Assembly: GCA_031553495.1 (NCBI GenBank)
Contig: JAVBLN010000021.1
Coordinates: 62,001 to 126,000 of the forward strand
Source: Pinibacter sp031553495
GTDB taxonomy: Bacteria; Bacteroidota; Bacteroidia; Chitinophagales; Chitinophagaceae
Direction: 5' to 3'
DNA length: 64,000 nt
Positions 33,009 through 43,100 of the stretch are shown here, one piece after another (positions within the stretch are counted from its first letter, which is position 1; every line of letters begins with the position of its first letter). The notes below the pieces were generated by a model. That model saw only the letters and a list, made by a program, of their open reading frames with translations, searched no databases and was not told the DNA's origin. The position numbers and the translations under genes were made by a program.

Positions 33009-33118
33009 GGCTCATAATAAAAATACATCTTAAGGGAATGACCTTATTAATTAGTACCGTTCAAAATTTGGTTGTTTTGAATGAATATTATTTTACTTAA
33101 TTAAAAATCTGATATAGT

Positions 33119-34798
33119 ATGAAGGTTGCAATCATTGGTGGGGTAGCTGGCGGAGCTAGTGCTGCTACGCGTTTGCGCAGGTTAGATGAGAAAGCTGAAA
33201 TTATTTTGTTTGAGAAAGGATCCTATATTTCGTACGCTAATTGTGGTTTGCCTTATTATATAGGAAATACAATAGAAGATCGCAATAAACTTTTTATACA
33301 AACTCCCGAGGAATTTGAAAAGCGTTTTCGCATCAAAGTGAGAGTGAACGAAGAAGTGAAATCGATTGATATTGAAAGCAAAAAGTTAACTGTTGAAAAG
33401 CTATCATCAGGAGAAATTTACAGTGAGACATATGACAAGCTTATCTTGTCTCCAGGTGCTGAGCCACTGCGTCCGCCTGTTAAAGGGATCGATAGCCCGA
33501 TGGTTTTTACTCTTAGATCTGTTCCGGATACTGATAAAATAAAAGAGTATGTGGGGCGGCGTAATGTAAAAAAAGCGGTAGTCGCGGGTGGTGGTTTTAT
33601 TGGGTTGGAAATGGTTGAGAACCTTCATAAACTCGGAATTCATGTTACTGTTGTGGAAATGGCCGACCAGGTAATGGCGCCGCTTGATTATTCAATGGCT
33701 GCCATTGTACATGCGCATGTAAGAGAAAAAGGCGTTAATCTTTTATTGAAGGAAGGTGTGGCAGGTTTTGAAGAAAATGATAATGGTATAGAAGTGGAAC
33801 TAAGAAGTGGCGCCAGGTTGCAGGCTGATATGGTAATTTGGAGTATTGGTGTTCGCCCGGATGCCCGGCTTGCAAAAGACGCGGGCATTGCAATTGGCGC
33901 TCTTGGCGGGATACAGGTAAATAAATATTTACAAACTTCTCACCCGGATGTGTATGCGGTTGGTGATGCAATTGAAGTGAAAAATCCTGTTACCGGAAAG
34001 CCTTCGCTTATTCCTTTGGCCGGACCGGCAAACAAACAGGGACGCATAGCCGCAAATAATATTGTTGATGAAAATGTTGAAGAATATGATGGTACTATTG
34101 GTACAGCCATTGCAAAGATATTTGATCTTACTGTGGCGTCTGCAGGCGCGTCGGCAAAGCTTTTAAAGCGGGAAGGGATTGATTATGTTTCTTCTTACAC
34201 GCATTCTTCTTCACACGCGGGTTATTATCCTGACGCATTGCCGCTATCGGTAAAAATTGTTTTTTCACCACACACCGGTCAATTGCTTGGTGCGCAGGTG
34301 ATTGGTTTTGATGGGGTTGACAAGCGCATAGAGATGCTTGCAGGAGTCATTCAGCGTAAGGGAACGGTTAAGGAACTGAGCGATTGGGAGCATGCTTATG
34401 CGCCACCATATTCTTCCGCAAAAGATCCTGTAAATATGGCGGGGTTCGTGGCTGAAAATATTTTGGAAGGAAAAGTGAAAACCATTCATTGGCGTGATGT
34501 GAATATGAAAAAGTTTTTGCTGGATGTAAGAACAGGATCTGAGTTTGAACTTGGCCATATTGAACGAGCGATAAATATTCCTTTAGATGATTTGCGGAAT
34601 AACCTGGATAAAATTCCGAAGGATAAAAAAGTTGTCATTTATTGTGCGGTTGGTCTTCGCGGCTACCTGGCGTACAGGATCCTTGTGCAAAACGGATTTG
34701 ATAATGTGCTGAATCTTTCAGGTGGGTATAAAACATATTCGATGGCTACATTGCCGGCTAATAATATAATTGAAGCAGAAGTTAAGATAATGGATTAA
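33119..34798 (+). CDS. CoA-disulfide reductase with C-terminal rhodanese domain
   Basis: 559 residues. FAD-binding GGVAGGASAATRLRR at the N-terminus, active-site Cys42 (SYANCGLPYY), NAD(P)H-binding GGGFIGLEMVENL (about 160), a second FAD motif YAVGDAIEV (about 280), and a dimer domain. Residues about 465-559 are rhodanese-like with catalytic Cys509 in VVIYCAVGLRGYLA. The CoADR-RHD/Npsr group reduces CoA disulfide, CoA persulfide or polysulfide with NAD(P)H, handling sulfane sulfur in the cytoplasm. The substrate here cannot be chosen from sequence. Probable regulator: the upstream MarR gene. A 14-bp hairpin follows the stop. Confidence 0.93.
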   Translation: MKVAIIGGVAGGASAATRLRRLDEKAEIILFEKGSYISYANCGLPYYIGNTIEDRNKLFIQTPEEFEKRFRIKVRVNEEVKSIDIESKKLTVEKLSSGEIYSETYDKLILSPGAEPLRPPVKGIDSPMVFTLRSVPDTDKIKEYVGRRNVKKAVVAGGGFIGLEMVENLHKLGIHVTVVEMADQVMAPLDYSMAAIVHAHVREKGVNLLLKEGVAGFEENDNGIEVELRSGARLQADMVIWSIGVRPDARLAKDAGIAIGALGGIQVNKYLQTSHPDVYAVGDAIEVKNPVTGKPSLIPLAGPANKQGRIAANNIVDENVEEYDGTIGTAIAKIFDLTVASAGASAKLLKREGIDYVSSYTHSSSHAGYYPDALPLSVKIVFSPHTGQLLGAQVIGFDGVDKRIEMLAGVIQRKGTVKELSDWEHAYAPPYSSAKDPVNMAGFVAENILEGKVKTIHWRDVNMKKFLLDVRTGSEFELGHIERAINIPLDDLRNNLDKIPKDKKVVIYCAVGLRGYLAYRILVQNGFDNVLNLSGGYKTYSMATLPANNIIEAEVKIMD

Positions 34799-34820
34799 TA
34801 TTTTGGACCTGATATTTATT

Positions 34821-34851
34821 AATAAGCTGTATGTAAGACATACAGCTTATT
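34821..34851 (+). terminator. Perfect hairpin after the CoA-disulfide reductase gene
   Basis: AATAAGCTGTATGT, loop AAG, ACATACAGCTTATT: a 14-bp perfect stem, 23 bases after the stop. There is no T-run, so termination is likely but not certain. Confidence 0.65.
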
Positions 34852-34853
34852 AT

Positions 34854-34926
34854 GAGACCGGCATTTGAATTACTATTGGGCGGCCGTTGCGTCGCACTCT
34901 TGTGCCGAAGTAATTCTATTCGGCAA
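34854..34926. repeat. Dispersed repeat copy
   Basis: GACCGGCATTTGAATTACTA, then CGTTGCGTCGCACTCTTGTG and AGTAATTCTATTCGGCAAT. Its outer parts are self-complementary (GAATTACTATT with AGTAATTC), so this copy shows the palindromic character of the family well. Confidence 0.65.
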
Positions 34927-35043
34927 TAAATAACAAGGCCTACCTGTTTACAATTCTAATAATTGGTTTTGAAATTCATTTATAAAAAGTTAATTTCCCT
35001 CATTATGAAGCAACCTCATTGATCACTTATCTAATATTATTAA

Positions 35044-35778
35044 TTATTCATTAATCCCGTTCACAGCATACTTAATTCCTCCCAGCAAATGTTGTAGAAA
35101 CAGCGGATCGCTGTAAGCTTCATTTCCGTGTCCTAAAGCGGTATAAAAAGATCTGCCGCCTTCAAAAGGGTGGCACCAGCTTATAGGATGCAGGTTGCCG
35201 TTTTCACCGCCTTTATAGCTGTTTTCATCAATGGTGATTAGTATTTTGTACGAATCATCTATTTTGATATTTTTAAAATTATACCATTCGTCATGTCGTT
35301 TCCATACCTCAGGTAAATGCCTGGTGGCTATAAATGACTTGTCTTTTACGTGCATAACGGCATCCTGCTGATGGGGATGATTTTTGAATTGTGCGCCAAC
35401 CAGCCTGTTAAACCATTCCCAGTCAAATTCCGTATCGGAAGCGGCATGTACGCCCACAAAACCCCCACCGGACCTGATGTATTTTTCAAATGCCGCTTTC
35501 CCGTTATTATCCAACACATTGCCGCTGGTGTTTAAAAAAATAACAGCGTTATATTTTTTTAGATTTTTTGAAGTGAAGAATGTGCTGTCTGTAGTGCTAT
35601 CGACTTTGAAATTATTTTCCAGGCCCATTTTTTGTATCGCTTGAATACCGGCTGCGATGGATTCGTGATGAAATCCTGCGGTTTTTGAGTAAATAAGCAC
35701 ACGATGCTTTTTCTTTTCAAGTGAAATACATGTTAAACCTGTGAGCATACACAATACGATCATAAAGCTTTTGACCAT
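35044..35778 (-). CDS. ThuA-like domain protein (secreted)
   Basis: 244 residues, with a signal peptide (FMIVLCMLTGLTCIS). The ThuA/glutamine amidotransferase-like fold is shown by RVLIYSKTAGFHHESIAAGI, YNAVIFLNTSGNVLD, GGGFVGVHAASDTEFDWEWF and HPISWCHPFEGGRSFYTALG. Class I amidotransferase Cys is not conserved in ThuA. The family is linked to sugar (trehalose, sucrose) use in Rhizobium, and in Bacteroidota it is widespread in exported form with unknown reaction. It is divergent from the envelope gene at 35927. Confidence 0.88.
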   Translation of the reverse strand: MVKSFMIVLCMLTGLTCISLEKKKHRVLIYSKTAGFHHESIAAGIQAIQKMGLENNFKVDSTTDSTFFTSKNLKKYNAVIFLNTSGNVLDNNGKAAFEKYIRSGGGFVGVHAASDTEFDWEWFNRLVGAQFKNHPHQQDAVMHVKDKSFIATRHLPEVWKRHDEWYNFKNIKIDDSYKILITIDENSYKGGENGNLHPISWCHPFEGGRSFYTALGHGNEAYSDPLFLQHLLGGIKYAVNGINE

Positions 35779-35926
35779 TTTGGTTGTTGTTAATGTGAAT
35801 GAATTAGAATGTGAATGTATGAAAAATTGCAGGCAGTAACTTACTTATTGCCAACTGCTTGCAGAAAACTTTTTTTGATTACTTCTGCTAAATGCTTTTA
35901 CTTAGCTACAAACAACACCGTATCTG

Positions 35927-36754
35927 ATGAAACATATTTTTTTTCAGATACTTACCTTATCCCTTGCTGCTGTCAGTTTGGCGCAAACCACCCGTTCGCC
36001 GCTTAGTAACCAGTACACTGGCGCTACCGCTTATGGCAGAAAATTAACCGACGTCTTTTCTTTTTCCGGCAATCAGGCCGCACTTGCCAACATTCAAAGC
36101 ACCGCCGCCGGAGTTTACAATGAAAGAAGATTCAACTTAGCTGAATTGAGTTCGTACCATGTGGTCGCGGCTACACCGTTGCAGAATGCGGGCATAGGTA
36201 TGAATATGCACTACGCCGGTTATGATCAGTTTAGTGAAATGCAGGCCGGGCTTGCATACGGCTTAAAACTGTTTAAAAATATTTCACTTGGGGCGCAGGT
36301 GAATTATAATCATGTAAGAATTGCCGGTTATGGCGCTGCCACCGCTGTGAATTTTGAGTTGGGTGTTTTATATGCGGTTTCTGAAAAAGTTAATACCGGA
36401 TTTCATGTGTATAACCCGGTGGGCGGCACTTTCGGAAAAAACAAAGCTGAAAAATTCGCTTCCGTGTATGCAGGCGGAATTGCTTATGAACCTACCGGTC
36501 AGTTTCTTATTAGTGCTGAAATTGCGAAGGAAGAGGATAAGCCCGTAAATGTAAACGCGTCATTTCAGTATAGCTTCATAAAACAGTTTTTAGTGCGTGC
36601 CGGCATAAGTGCTGCTACAGCTAATTACTTTGCCGGCGCGGGTTTAACATGGCATTGTTTGAGGCTTGATGTTGTTACTTCATATCACAGGCAGTTGGGT
36701 TTTTCTCCGGCAATAATGTTGATTTTTCAAAGCAGTAAAAAAACAGGAGAATGA
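35927..36754 (+). CDS. Outer-membrane beta-barrel protein (PorV/PorQ-like)
   Basis: 275 residues with a signal peptide (QILTLSLAAVSLAQ). After it come many alternating strands with Gly and aromatic ends (GIGMNMHYAGYDQFSEMQAG, SLGAQVNYNHVRIAGYGAAT) and a terminal strand ending SPAIMLIFQSSKK. The pattern resembles small bacteroidete barrels of the PorP/SprF or PorV/PorQ type. No type IX secretion partners are next to it. Its last bases overlap the start of the following gene (ATGA at 36751-36754), so the two proteins are translationally coupled and probably act together. Confidence 0.65.
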   Translation: MKHIFFQILTLSLAAVSLAQTTRSPLSNQYTGATAYGRKLTDVFSFSGNQAALANIQSTAAGVYNERRFNLAELSSYHVVAATPLQNAGIGMNMHYAGYDQFSEMQAGLAYGLKLFKNISLGAQVNYNHVRIAGYGAATAVNFELGVLYAVSEKVNTGFHVYNPVGGTFGKNKAEKFASVYAGGIAYEPTGQFLISAEIAKEEDKPVNVNASFQYSFIKQFLVRAGISAATANYFAGAGLTWHCLRLDVVTSYHRQLGFSPAIMLIFQSSKKTGE

Positions 36755-38820
36755 AATATTTGTTCGTCGCGCTGTTTTTTATTTGCAGAATGTGCTTGCA
36801 TGCCCAAGAAAAACCGGAAGAAATGATGGAAGCTCAAATAGAAACAGCAATTGAAAATACTGATGAAAATGTGGATGACGATAGTTATTGGCAAAGCTTG
36901 GAGTTTTATAAACGTCGTCATCTTAACCTCAACTATGCAACTGAAAACGATTTGATAGAACTACACCTGCTTAGCAGGCCGCAAATTGAAAGTTTTCTCA
37001 GCTACAGAAAGCTCGCCGGAAATCTTATAAGCATTTATGAATTACAGGCGGTTCCATTATGGGATATTTATTTGATCAAAAGTCTTTTGCCGTATATAAC
37101 AGTAATGGATAATCGAGGTGAATTTATTTCCTTCGGAAAACGTTTTGCGGGTGGATCCAATACACTTTTGTTCAGGTATGGAAAAATAGCGGAACAAGCT
37201 AAAGGTTATAAAACGCCTGAAAGGGAAGAAGCGAGCCATTATCTGGGAAGTCGCGACAGGTTTTTTGTGCGTTATAAGTACAACTACAATAACCTGCTGC
37301 AGTATGGAATGCTGGGTGCCAAAGATGCCGGTGAGGAATTTTTTAAAGGCTCGCAAAAGAATGGTTTTGATTTTTACTCGTTTCATTTCTTCGCAAGAAA
37401 TATTGGTATTATAAAGCAATTGGCATTAGGCGATTTTACGGTGAATATGGGACAGGGTTTAATTCAGTGGCAAAGTCTTGCTTTTGGAAAAAGCTCCTCT
37501 GTATTGAATGTGAAAAGAGAAGCGGCTTTTTTGCGGCCTTACAATTCTTCAGGGCCGTACAATTTTCACAGGGGTATTGCCGTAGCCATTGAGAAGAAAA
37601 ACTGGTCGGCAGGTATGTTTGCATCATACAGAGATCTTAGTGGAAATATAGTATCGGATAGTGCCGGTGAAGATCATATTTCATCATTTCAAACATCAGG
37701 CTATCATCGTACAAACGCGGAGTTGAGTGATAAAAATAGTATGCGCCAAATGGCCGGTGGCGCTATGTTAAAGTTTAGAAAGGATAACTGGCATATAACT
37801 TTGAACACTGTTGTGTACAATTTTTCCCGTTCATTTCATAAGGATGATAAACCATATAACCTCTTTGCTTTAAATGCCACTAACTGGAATAATTCGAGTG
37901 TTGATTACAGTTATACTTATAGGAACATTCATTTGTTTGGCGAAGCTGCTTTTGATAAGAAAATGAATAAGGCTTTTGTGAATGGATTGCTCATAAGTAT
38001 GGGAGCCTTTGCTGATGCGGCTTTGGTGTATCGTGCGGTGGGGAAAGCTTACCAGGCATTGTATGCGAATGCTTTTACGGAGAATAGTTTTCCGGGAAAT
38101 GAAAGAGGTATGTATGTGGGAATTTCGTTGAAGCCGTCCACGTTTATACGCATTGATTTGTCGGCGGATGTATTTAGCTTTCCCTGGTTGAAATATCTTG
38201 TAGATGCGCCTTCCGGAGGAAGAGATTACTTATTGCAATGTACATACGCACCAAACAGGAGATCTTCGTTGAGTATTTTGTACAAATCGAAAGCGAAACA
38301 AAAAAGTTTTGCGGAGCCAGGTAATGTCGCGAAAGGTTTAATTATAATTCCTCAAAACAATCTGCGTTTGCAAAGTTCGTTGCAGTTATCGGCAAAATGC
38401 AGGTTAAGTAATCGTGTAGAAACTATGTGGTACGATAATAACGGAAGCTACAATGAACATGGATTTCTGATGTATGTGCAATGTGATTATAAACATTCGG
38501 CAAAGCTTTCTGGAAATGTGCGGCTACAACATTTTGAAACAGATGGTTATAACTCACGGTTATATGCATACGAAAGTGATATGCTGTATAATTATTCGGT
38601 ACCGCAGTTTTTTGATAAGGGATTTCATTATTATGTGAATGGCAAAATCGATTTGACATCCATGTTTGGAATGGGTAGGAAATCGAAATTTGATATGTCA
38701 TGTTGGATAAAATGGAACCAGACTATTTATAATAATAAAGAAATAATTGGCTCCGGATTGGATGTTATTAGTGGTAGCAAAAAATCGGAGTTGAAGGCGC
38801 AGTTGATTATGGGGTTTTGA
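36751..38820 (+). CDS. Helix-hairpin-helix plus beta-barrel outer-membrane protein
   Basis: 689 residues. Signal peptide (YLFVALFFICRMCLHAQ), then a ComEA-like helix-hairpin-helix region (about 50-115, LNLNYATENDLIELHLLSRP, IESFLSYRKLAGNLISIYEL) and a long C-terminal barrel with repeated strands (about 140-689). Bacteroidota encode this HhH-barrel type often; some authors suggest DNA uptake, but this has not been shown here. The pairing with the small barrel protein upstream by a 4-base overlap suggests a functional unit in the outer membrane. Confidence 0.8.
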   Translation: MKYLFVALFFICRMCLHAQEKPEEMMEAQIETAIENTDENVDDDSYWQSLEFYKRRHLNLNYATENDLIELHLLSRPQIESFLSYRKLAGNLISIYELQAVPLWDIYLIKSLLPYITVMDNRGEFISFGKRFAGGSNTLLFRYGKIAEQAKGYKTPEREEASHYLGSRDRFFVRYKYNYNNLLQYGMLGAKDAGEEFFKGSQKNGFDFYSFHFFARNIGIIKQLALGDFTVNMGQGLIQWQSLAFGKSSSVLNVKREAAFLRPYNSSGPYNFHRGIAVAIEKKNWSAGMFASYRDLSGNIVSDSAGEDHISSFQTSGYHRTNAELSDKNSMRQMAGGAMLKFRKDNWHITLNTVVYNFSRSFHKDDKPYNLFALNATNWNNSSVDYSYTYRNIHLFGEAAFDKKMNKAFVNGLLISMGAFADAALVYRAVGKAYQALYANAFTENSFPGNERGMYVGISLKPSTFIRIDLSADVFSFPWLKYLVDAPSGGRDYLLQCTYAPNRRSSLSILYKSKAKQKSFAEPGNVAKGLIIIPQNNLRLQSSLQLSAKCRLSNRVETMWYDNNGSYNEHGFLMYVQCDYKHSAKLSGNVRLQHFETDGYNSRLYAYESDMLYNYSVPQFFDKGFHYYVNGKIDLTSMFGMGRKSKFDMSCWIKWNQTIYNNKEIIGSGLDVISGSKKSELKAQLIMGF

Positions 38821-39340
38821 GTTGTGGTTCAGATGTAGCGTGTTACCGGTGTAGTTTAGTGTATCTGTGTCCGTTGTTATCTTTTTGCTTCGGCGGTAGT
38901 GCTACTGTTAAGCATCGTTGTGTCACTCACTTGTACGGCAGTAATGCTATTGAGCGGGTGGGCAATAGGCAGTAGAGATGTTGGAAGCCGGAAAACTTTT
39001 AGTTGCATTAAGCGGAACACAAGCCTGCTTGTATGGAGACTATTGCCCAGTAAAGAACAAAAAGCTGAAGAGTGCGACGCAAGAAAAGCTTAATAGTAGT
39101 AATGCCGTTTGGTACACAAAAAATAAAATTGAACTAAATGAATGTTCGGTTATTAAAATTCTGTTCAAAATTGAGTTCAGTATTTTTTTTGAAAAGAAAA
39201 ATTAGTTAGAAATTCTCTGGCAAAATTTACAGTATGAGTTGGGAGAATAACATTTATAAAATGAATTAAGAAGTCTGTAAAATCCTGTGGATTCACGTAT
39301 TTTGTATGCCATAAAAACACGTAGTTTTACAAAAAAATTT
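38821..39340. repeat. Gene-free spacer with two opposed dispersed repeats
   Basis: CGGCGGTAGTGCTACTGTTA begins a copy at 38891-38956 (core GTTGTGTCACTCACTTGTAC), and AGAGTGCGACGCAAGAAAAG begins an inverted short copy at 39068-39108. Short plus-strand ORFs over it (38899-39093, 38978-39205) run through the repeats and are not gene-like. Nothing else is seen. Confidence 0.6.
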
Positions 39341-39649
39341 ATGGAAAATAATCCGCAGAATCAATTGAATATTGAGTTGTCTGAAGAAACGGCTGAAGGA
39401 CAATATGCTAATCTTGCTATAATAACACATTCACATGCCGAGTTTGTAGTTGATTTTATTAACGTAATGCCGAATACGCCGAAGAGTAAAGTGAAAGCAC
39501 GCATTATATTAACACCACAACACGCCAAACGCCTGATGAAAGCATTAATCGATAATGTGAACAGGTATGAGGCTGTTAATGGTGAAATAAAGGACCTTGA
39601 AGATGTACAAATTCCCATGAATTTTGGCGGACCTACAGCGCAAGCCTAA
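39341..39649 (+). CDS. DUF3467-family protein
   Basis: 102 residues from the ATG at 39341 (MENNPQNQLNIELSEETAEG); the GTG further upstream at 39287 adds 18 residues without family support. Words YANLAIITHSHAEFVVDFIN, VKARIILTPQHAKRLMKALI and DNVNRYEAVNGEI match DUF3467, a small conserved family of unknown function in Bacteroidota and other phyla, soluble, about 100 residues. It is a single gene, closed by a strong terminator. Confidence 0.9.
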   Translation: MENNPQNQLNIELSEETAEGQYANLAIITHSHAEFVVDFINVMPNTPKSKVKARIILTPQHAKRLMKALIDNVNRYEAVNGEIKDLEDVQIPMNFGGPTAQA

Positions 39650-39688
39650 TAGCATTGTTTTTTATTAAAAAGGCCCAAATTTTATCGT

Positions 39689-39735
39689 AAATAGGGTAAA
39701 AAAGATATAAAATATATCTTTTTTACCCTATTTTT
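39689..39735. terminator. Very strong 21-bp hairpin terminator after DUF3467 gene
   Basis: AAATAGGGTAAAAAAGATAT(A) at 39689-39709, loop AAA, and the exact complement at 39713-39733, followed by T-rich DNA. The stem is perfect over 21 bp. It would also be read on the minus strand, where A-rich flanks become T-rich. Confidence 0.85.
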
Positions 39736-40131
39736 ATTTATTTTTACCGTATTTAAATGATCTATTCCTTTTAGTTTTGTTAAAAATTGAAAATAAATTT
39801 GTTTTTTAATTTTTTTCGACTTTGTGAAAGATTTTTTTAATAAATTGTAGCGGATGTGAAATAATAGTTAAAGAAAGTCGATAATTAATAGATAGAGTTT
39901 ATTTGATATAAAATTCGGACCCCTGAGAATGTGCAATACACGTTGTTTTTACTTACCGCAATATTGTATAGCCAACTCTTCGGCGTTTGAAAATTTAAAC
40001 AACACCATTTTTCTTTACACATACGATTGTAGCAGTTAAAAAAATGACCAGACTAAGTACCATAAAGATTTTGGGAAATAATCCTATAATAACTTTTGAA
40101 ACATAATAACTAAAACACCTATTAGTAACAC
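39736..40131. other. AT-rich upstream region of the first SusC gene
   Basis: About 400 bases without a gene. I see runs of T/A and no clear operator palindrome, no dispersed repeat and no convincing -33/-7 pair at standard spacing. Confidence 0.5.
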
Positions 40132-43100
40132 ATGAGAAAAATCGTAACTGCTTTTGCGGGGCTATTGCTATGCTCTGCGCTGACCTACGGTCAATCCCGG
40201 CTTATTACGGGACAAGTGAAGGACGATAAGGGAAACCCGGTTCCTTTCGCTACAGTTAAAGTAAAAGGCCTCTCTCGCGGCGTTTCAGCAGATCAGAACG
40301 GGAATTTTAAAATTGATGCGGGTAGCAATTCGCATTTGGTTATCACCGCCACAGGCTTTGCTGCCCAAACCGTGCAGATTGGCGCTGAGTCTTCCATCTC
40401 AATCGGTCTTACATCCGATGACAAGCAAATGAGTGAAGTGGTGGTTACCGCATTGGGCGTAAGGCGTGAAAAGAAAGCGCTGGGGTATGCCTTGCAGGAG
40501 GTAAATGGTGATGAATTGGCCAAAACCACGGAAAACAATCTTCTTAATTCGCTTTCAGGAAAAGCAGCTGGTGTGCAGATCATTAATTCGGGCGGGGCGG
40601 TTGGCGCCAGTTCCAGCATTATACTGCGCGGGTATAACTCTTTTTCTTCCGGCCAGCCTTTAATTGTAGTGGATGGTATTCCTATTAATAATACTCCTTC
40701 TACGGTAACTCCGGGAACTTTAAAAAATACAAGTACCAACACGCAAACCGCGGTGGATTATGGTACGGGTATCCAGGATATTAATCCCGAGAACATAGCT
40801 TCCGTTTCTATTTTGAAAGGTGCGAATGCCGCTGCCTTGTATGGTTACAGAGCCGGTAACGGCGTTATTATCATTACCACCAAAAATGGTAAAGCCGCAA
40901 AAAAGGGAATTGGCATTTCTTATTCAGGCGGTGTATCTATGGATAATATTTACATCTTACCCAAATACCAAAATAAATACGGACAAGGTTCTACCGGTAG
41001 TGAGTATTGGTATAAGAAAAGTGGTTCAACACAAAATTACCAGGATTGGGCTGCAGAAAATGGCTTCGCGTATTATGATGGCAACTATGGCGGTGTAAAT
41101 GACGGCGTGGATGAAAGCTGGGGCCCCCGGTTGGATATTGGCCTTAAACTGCCTCAGTATAACAGTCCGCTGGATGCGGATGGAAACAGGATGGCCACGC
41201 CATGGATCTCTCATCCCGATAATGTGAAAGATTTTTTTAGAACAGGTCTAACGCTTAATAACAATGTCGCTTTGTCTGCCAATTCCGATAAAGGCAGCAC
41301 ACGCTTTGCGCTGGGCATGCAAAAACAGGATGGCACTGTTCCCAATACCGATCAGAAGAAGTACAATATTCAAATTAATACCACTCAAAACCTTACCAAC
41401 AGGCTAAAGGTGGAAGCAATGGTGAACTACATAAGAACGGAAAACAATAACATGGTAGGGCAGGGGTATAATGAGTTCAACCCCATGCAATCGCTTGGTA
41501 GCTGGTTTGGCCGCCAGGTAGATATCATGGATCTGAAAGCGCATTGGAATGAGTTTTTGCAAAATCCGGGTTTCCCTGCTACAGGCGTTCCTTACAATTG
41601 GAATACCAGCTATCATGATAACACTTATTTGTCGTTGTATAAAAATGCGAACAGCCGCACCAAAGACAGGGCTTTAGGATTCGTGAGCGCTACTTACAGC
41701 TTCAATAAATGGTTGAATATAATGGGTAGGATTGGTGATGACTGGAGTGCTGAAAGCCGTAAGCAAACTACCTCCAGCCTTGCAGTTGCTAATTTTATAA
41801 CAGGACAGGGCGGACAATTCACACAATGGAATTTTTCTGAAAACGAATTGAATGCCGACCTGCTTGTTACCGGTGGCGGCGCACTAACAAATGATTTTTC
41901 CTTAAACTATACTGCGGGCGCCAACTACAGAAATTATAAAACAAGTAATACTTCTGTAACAGCAAACGATCTTACAGTGCCGGACTTTTATACTGTTGGC
42001 AATGCAAAAGGAGCACCAACCAACACCATGTACTCCGGCCAAATACGATCGAACAGTATATTCGGACAGGCATCTTTGGGTTATAAAGGCTGGCTGTTTT
42101 TAGATGCGACTGCCAGGAACGACTGGAACTCAACTTTGCCCAAAGGCAACTGGTCTTATTTTTATCCTTCGGTTAGCGTAAGCTGGATATTTACCGATGC
42201 GCTTAATTTGAGCAATTCGGTTCTTAATTACGGTAAGATCAGAACGAGTTGGGCGCAAGTGGGTAATGCCACATCACCGCATCAATTGCAGGCTATCTAT
42301 ACTTCGCAGCCCGATGTATTTAACGGCGTAACGCTGTACAAACCAAGCAACACTTTGCCGCCTTACGATCTGCAACCGGAATTTGCTAAAAGCGTGGAGG
42401 TGGGATTAGACCTGCATTTCTTTAGCAACCGTATAAATCTTGACGCGACTTATTATAGCAAGAAAACCACCAACCAAATTATGGCTGTGGGCATTTCTAC
42501 AGCAACCGGTGCGGTAGCGCAAATGCTGAACGCGGGCTCTATTAAAAACAATGGGGTGGAACTGATGCTGAACCTTGGTATACTTCGTTCAGATAATGGC
42601 CTTAACTGGGATATGACCTTTAACTGGTCCAAGAACAACAACTCCGTTGAAAAACTTTACACCGATCCTGTTTCAGGAGAACCGCTGCAGAGTTACAACA
42701 TTTCAAACGCATGGGCTACCACAGTGGATGCCATACCTAATAACGGTTTTGGTGTAATTCGTGGCGGCGCTTTCAAAAGAGATGAAAAAACAGGCGCCAT
42801 TATAGTAGGCAGCAACGGGTTGCCAACTTTTATTAAAAACCAGCCGATCGGCAATATCACTCCTGATTGGATGGGTGGCGTAAACAACAGCTTTTCTTAT
42901 CGCAATTTCAATTTTAGTTTTCTTGTTGATGTGCGCAAAGGTGGCGACATTTTCAGTGTAACAGATATGTTTGGAGCCAACACCGGTATCCTGGAATATA
43001 CCGCGGAAGGATCCATTCGTGAGAATGGCCTGGTATTAGGAAAGGATGTATTGAAAGGCGAAAAAGTAGTAAAGGCAGATGGAACTCCAAACGATATTGT

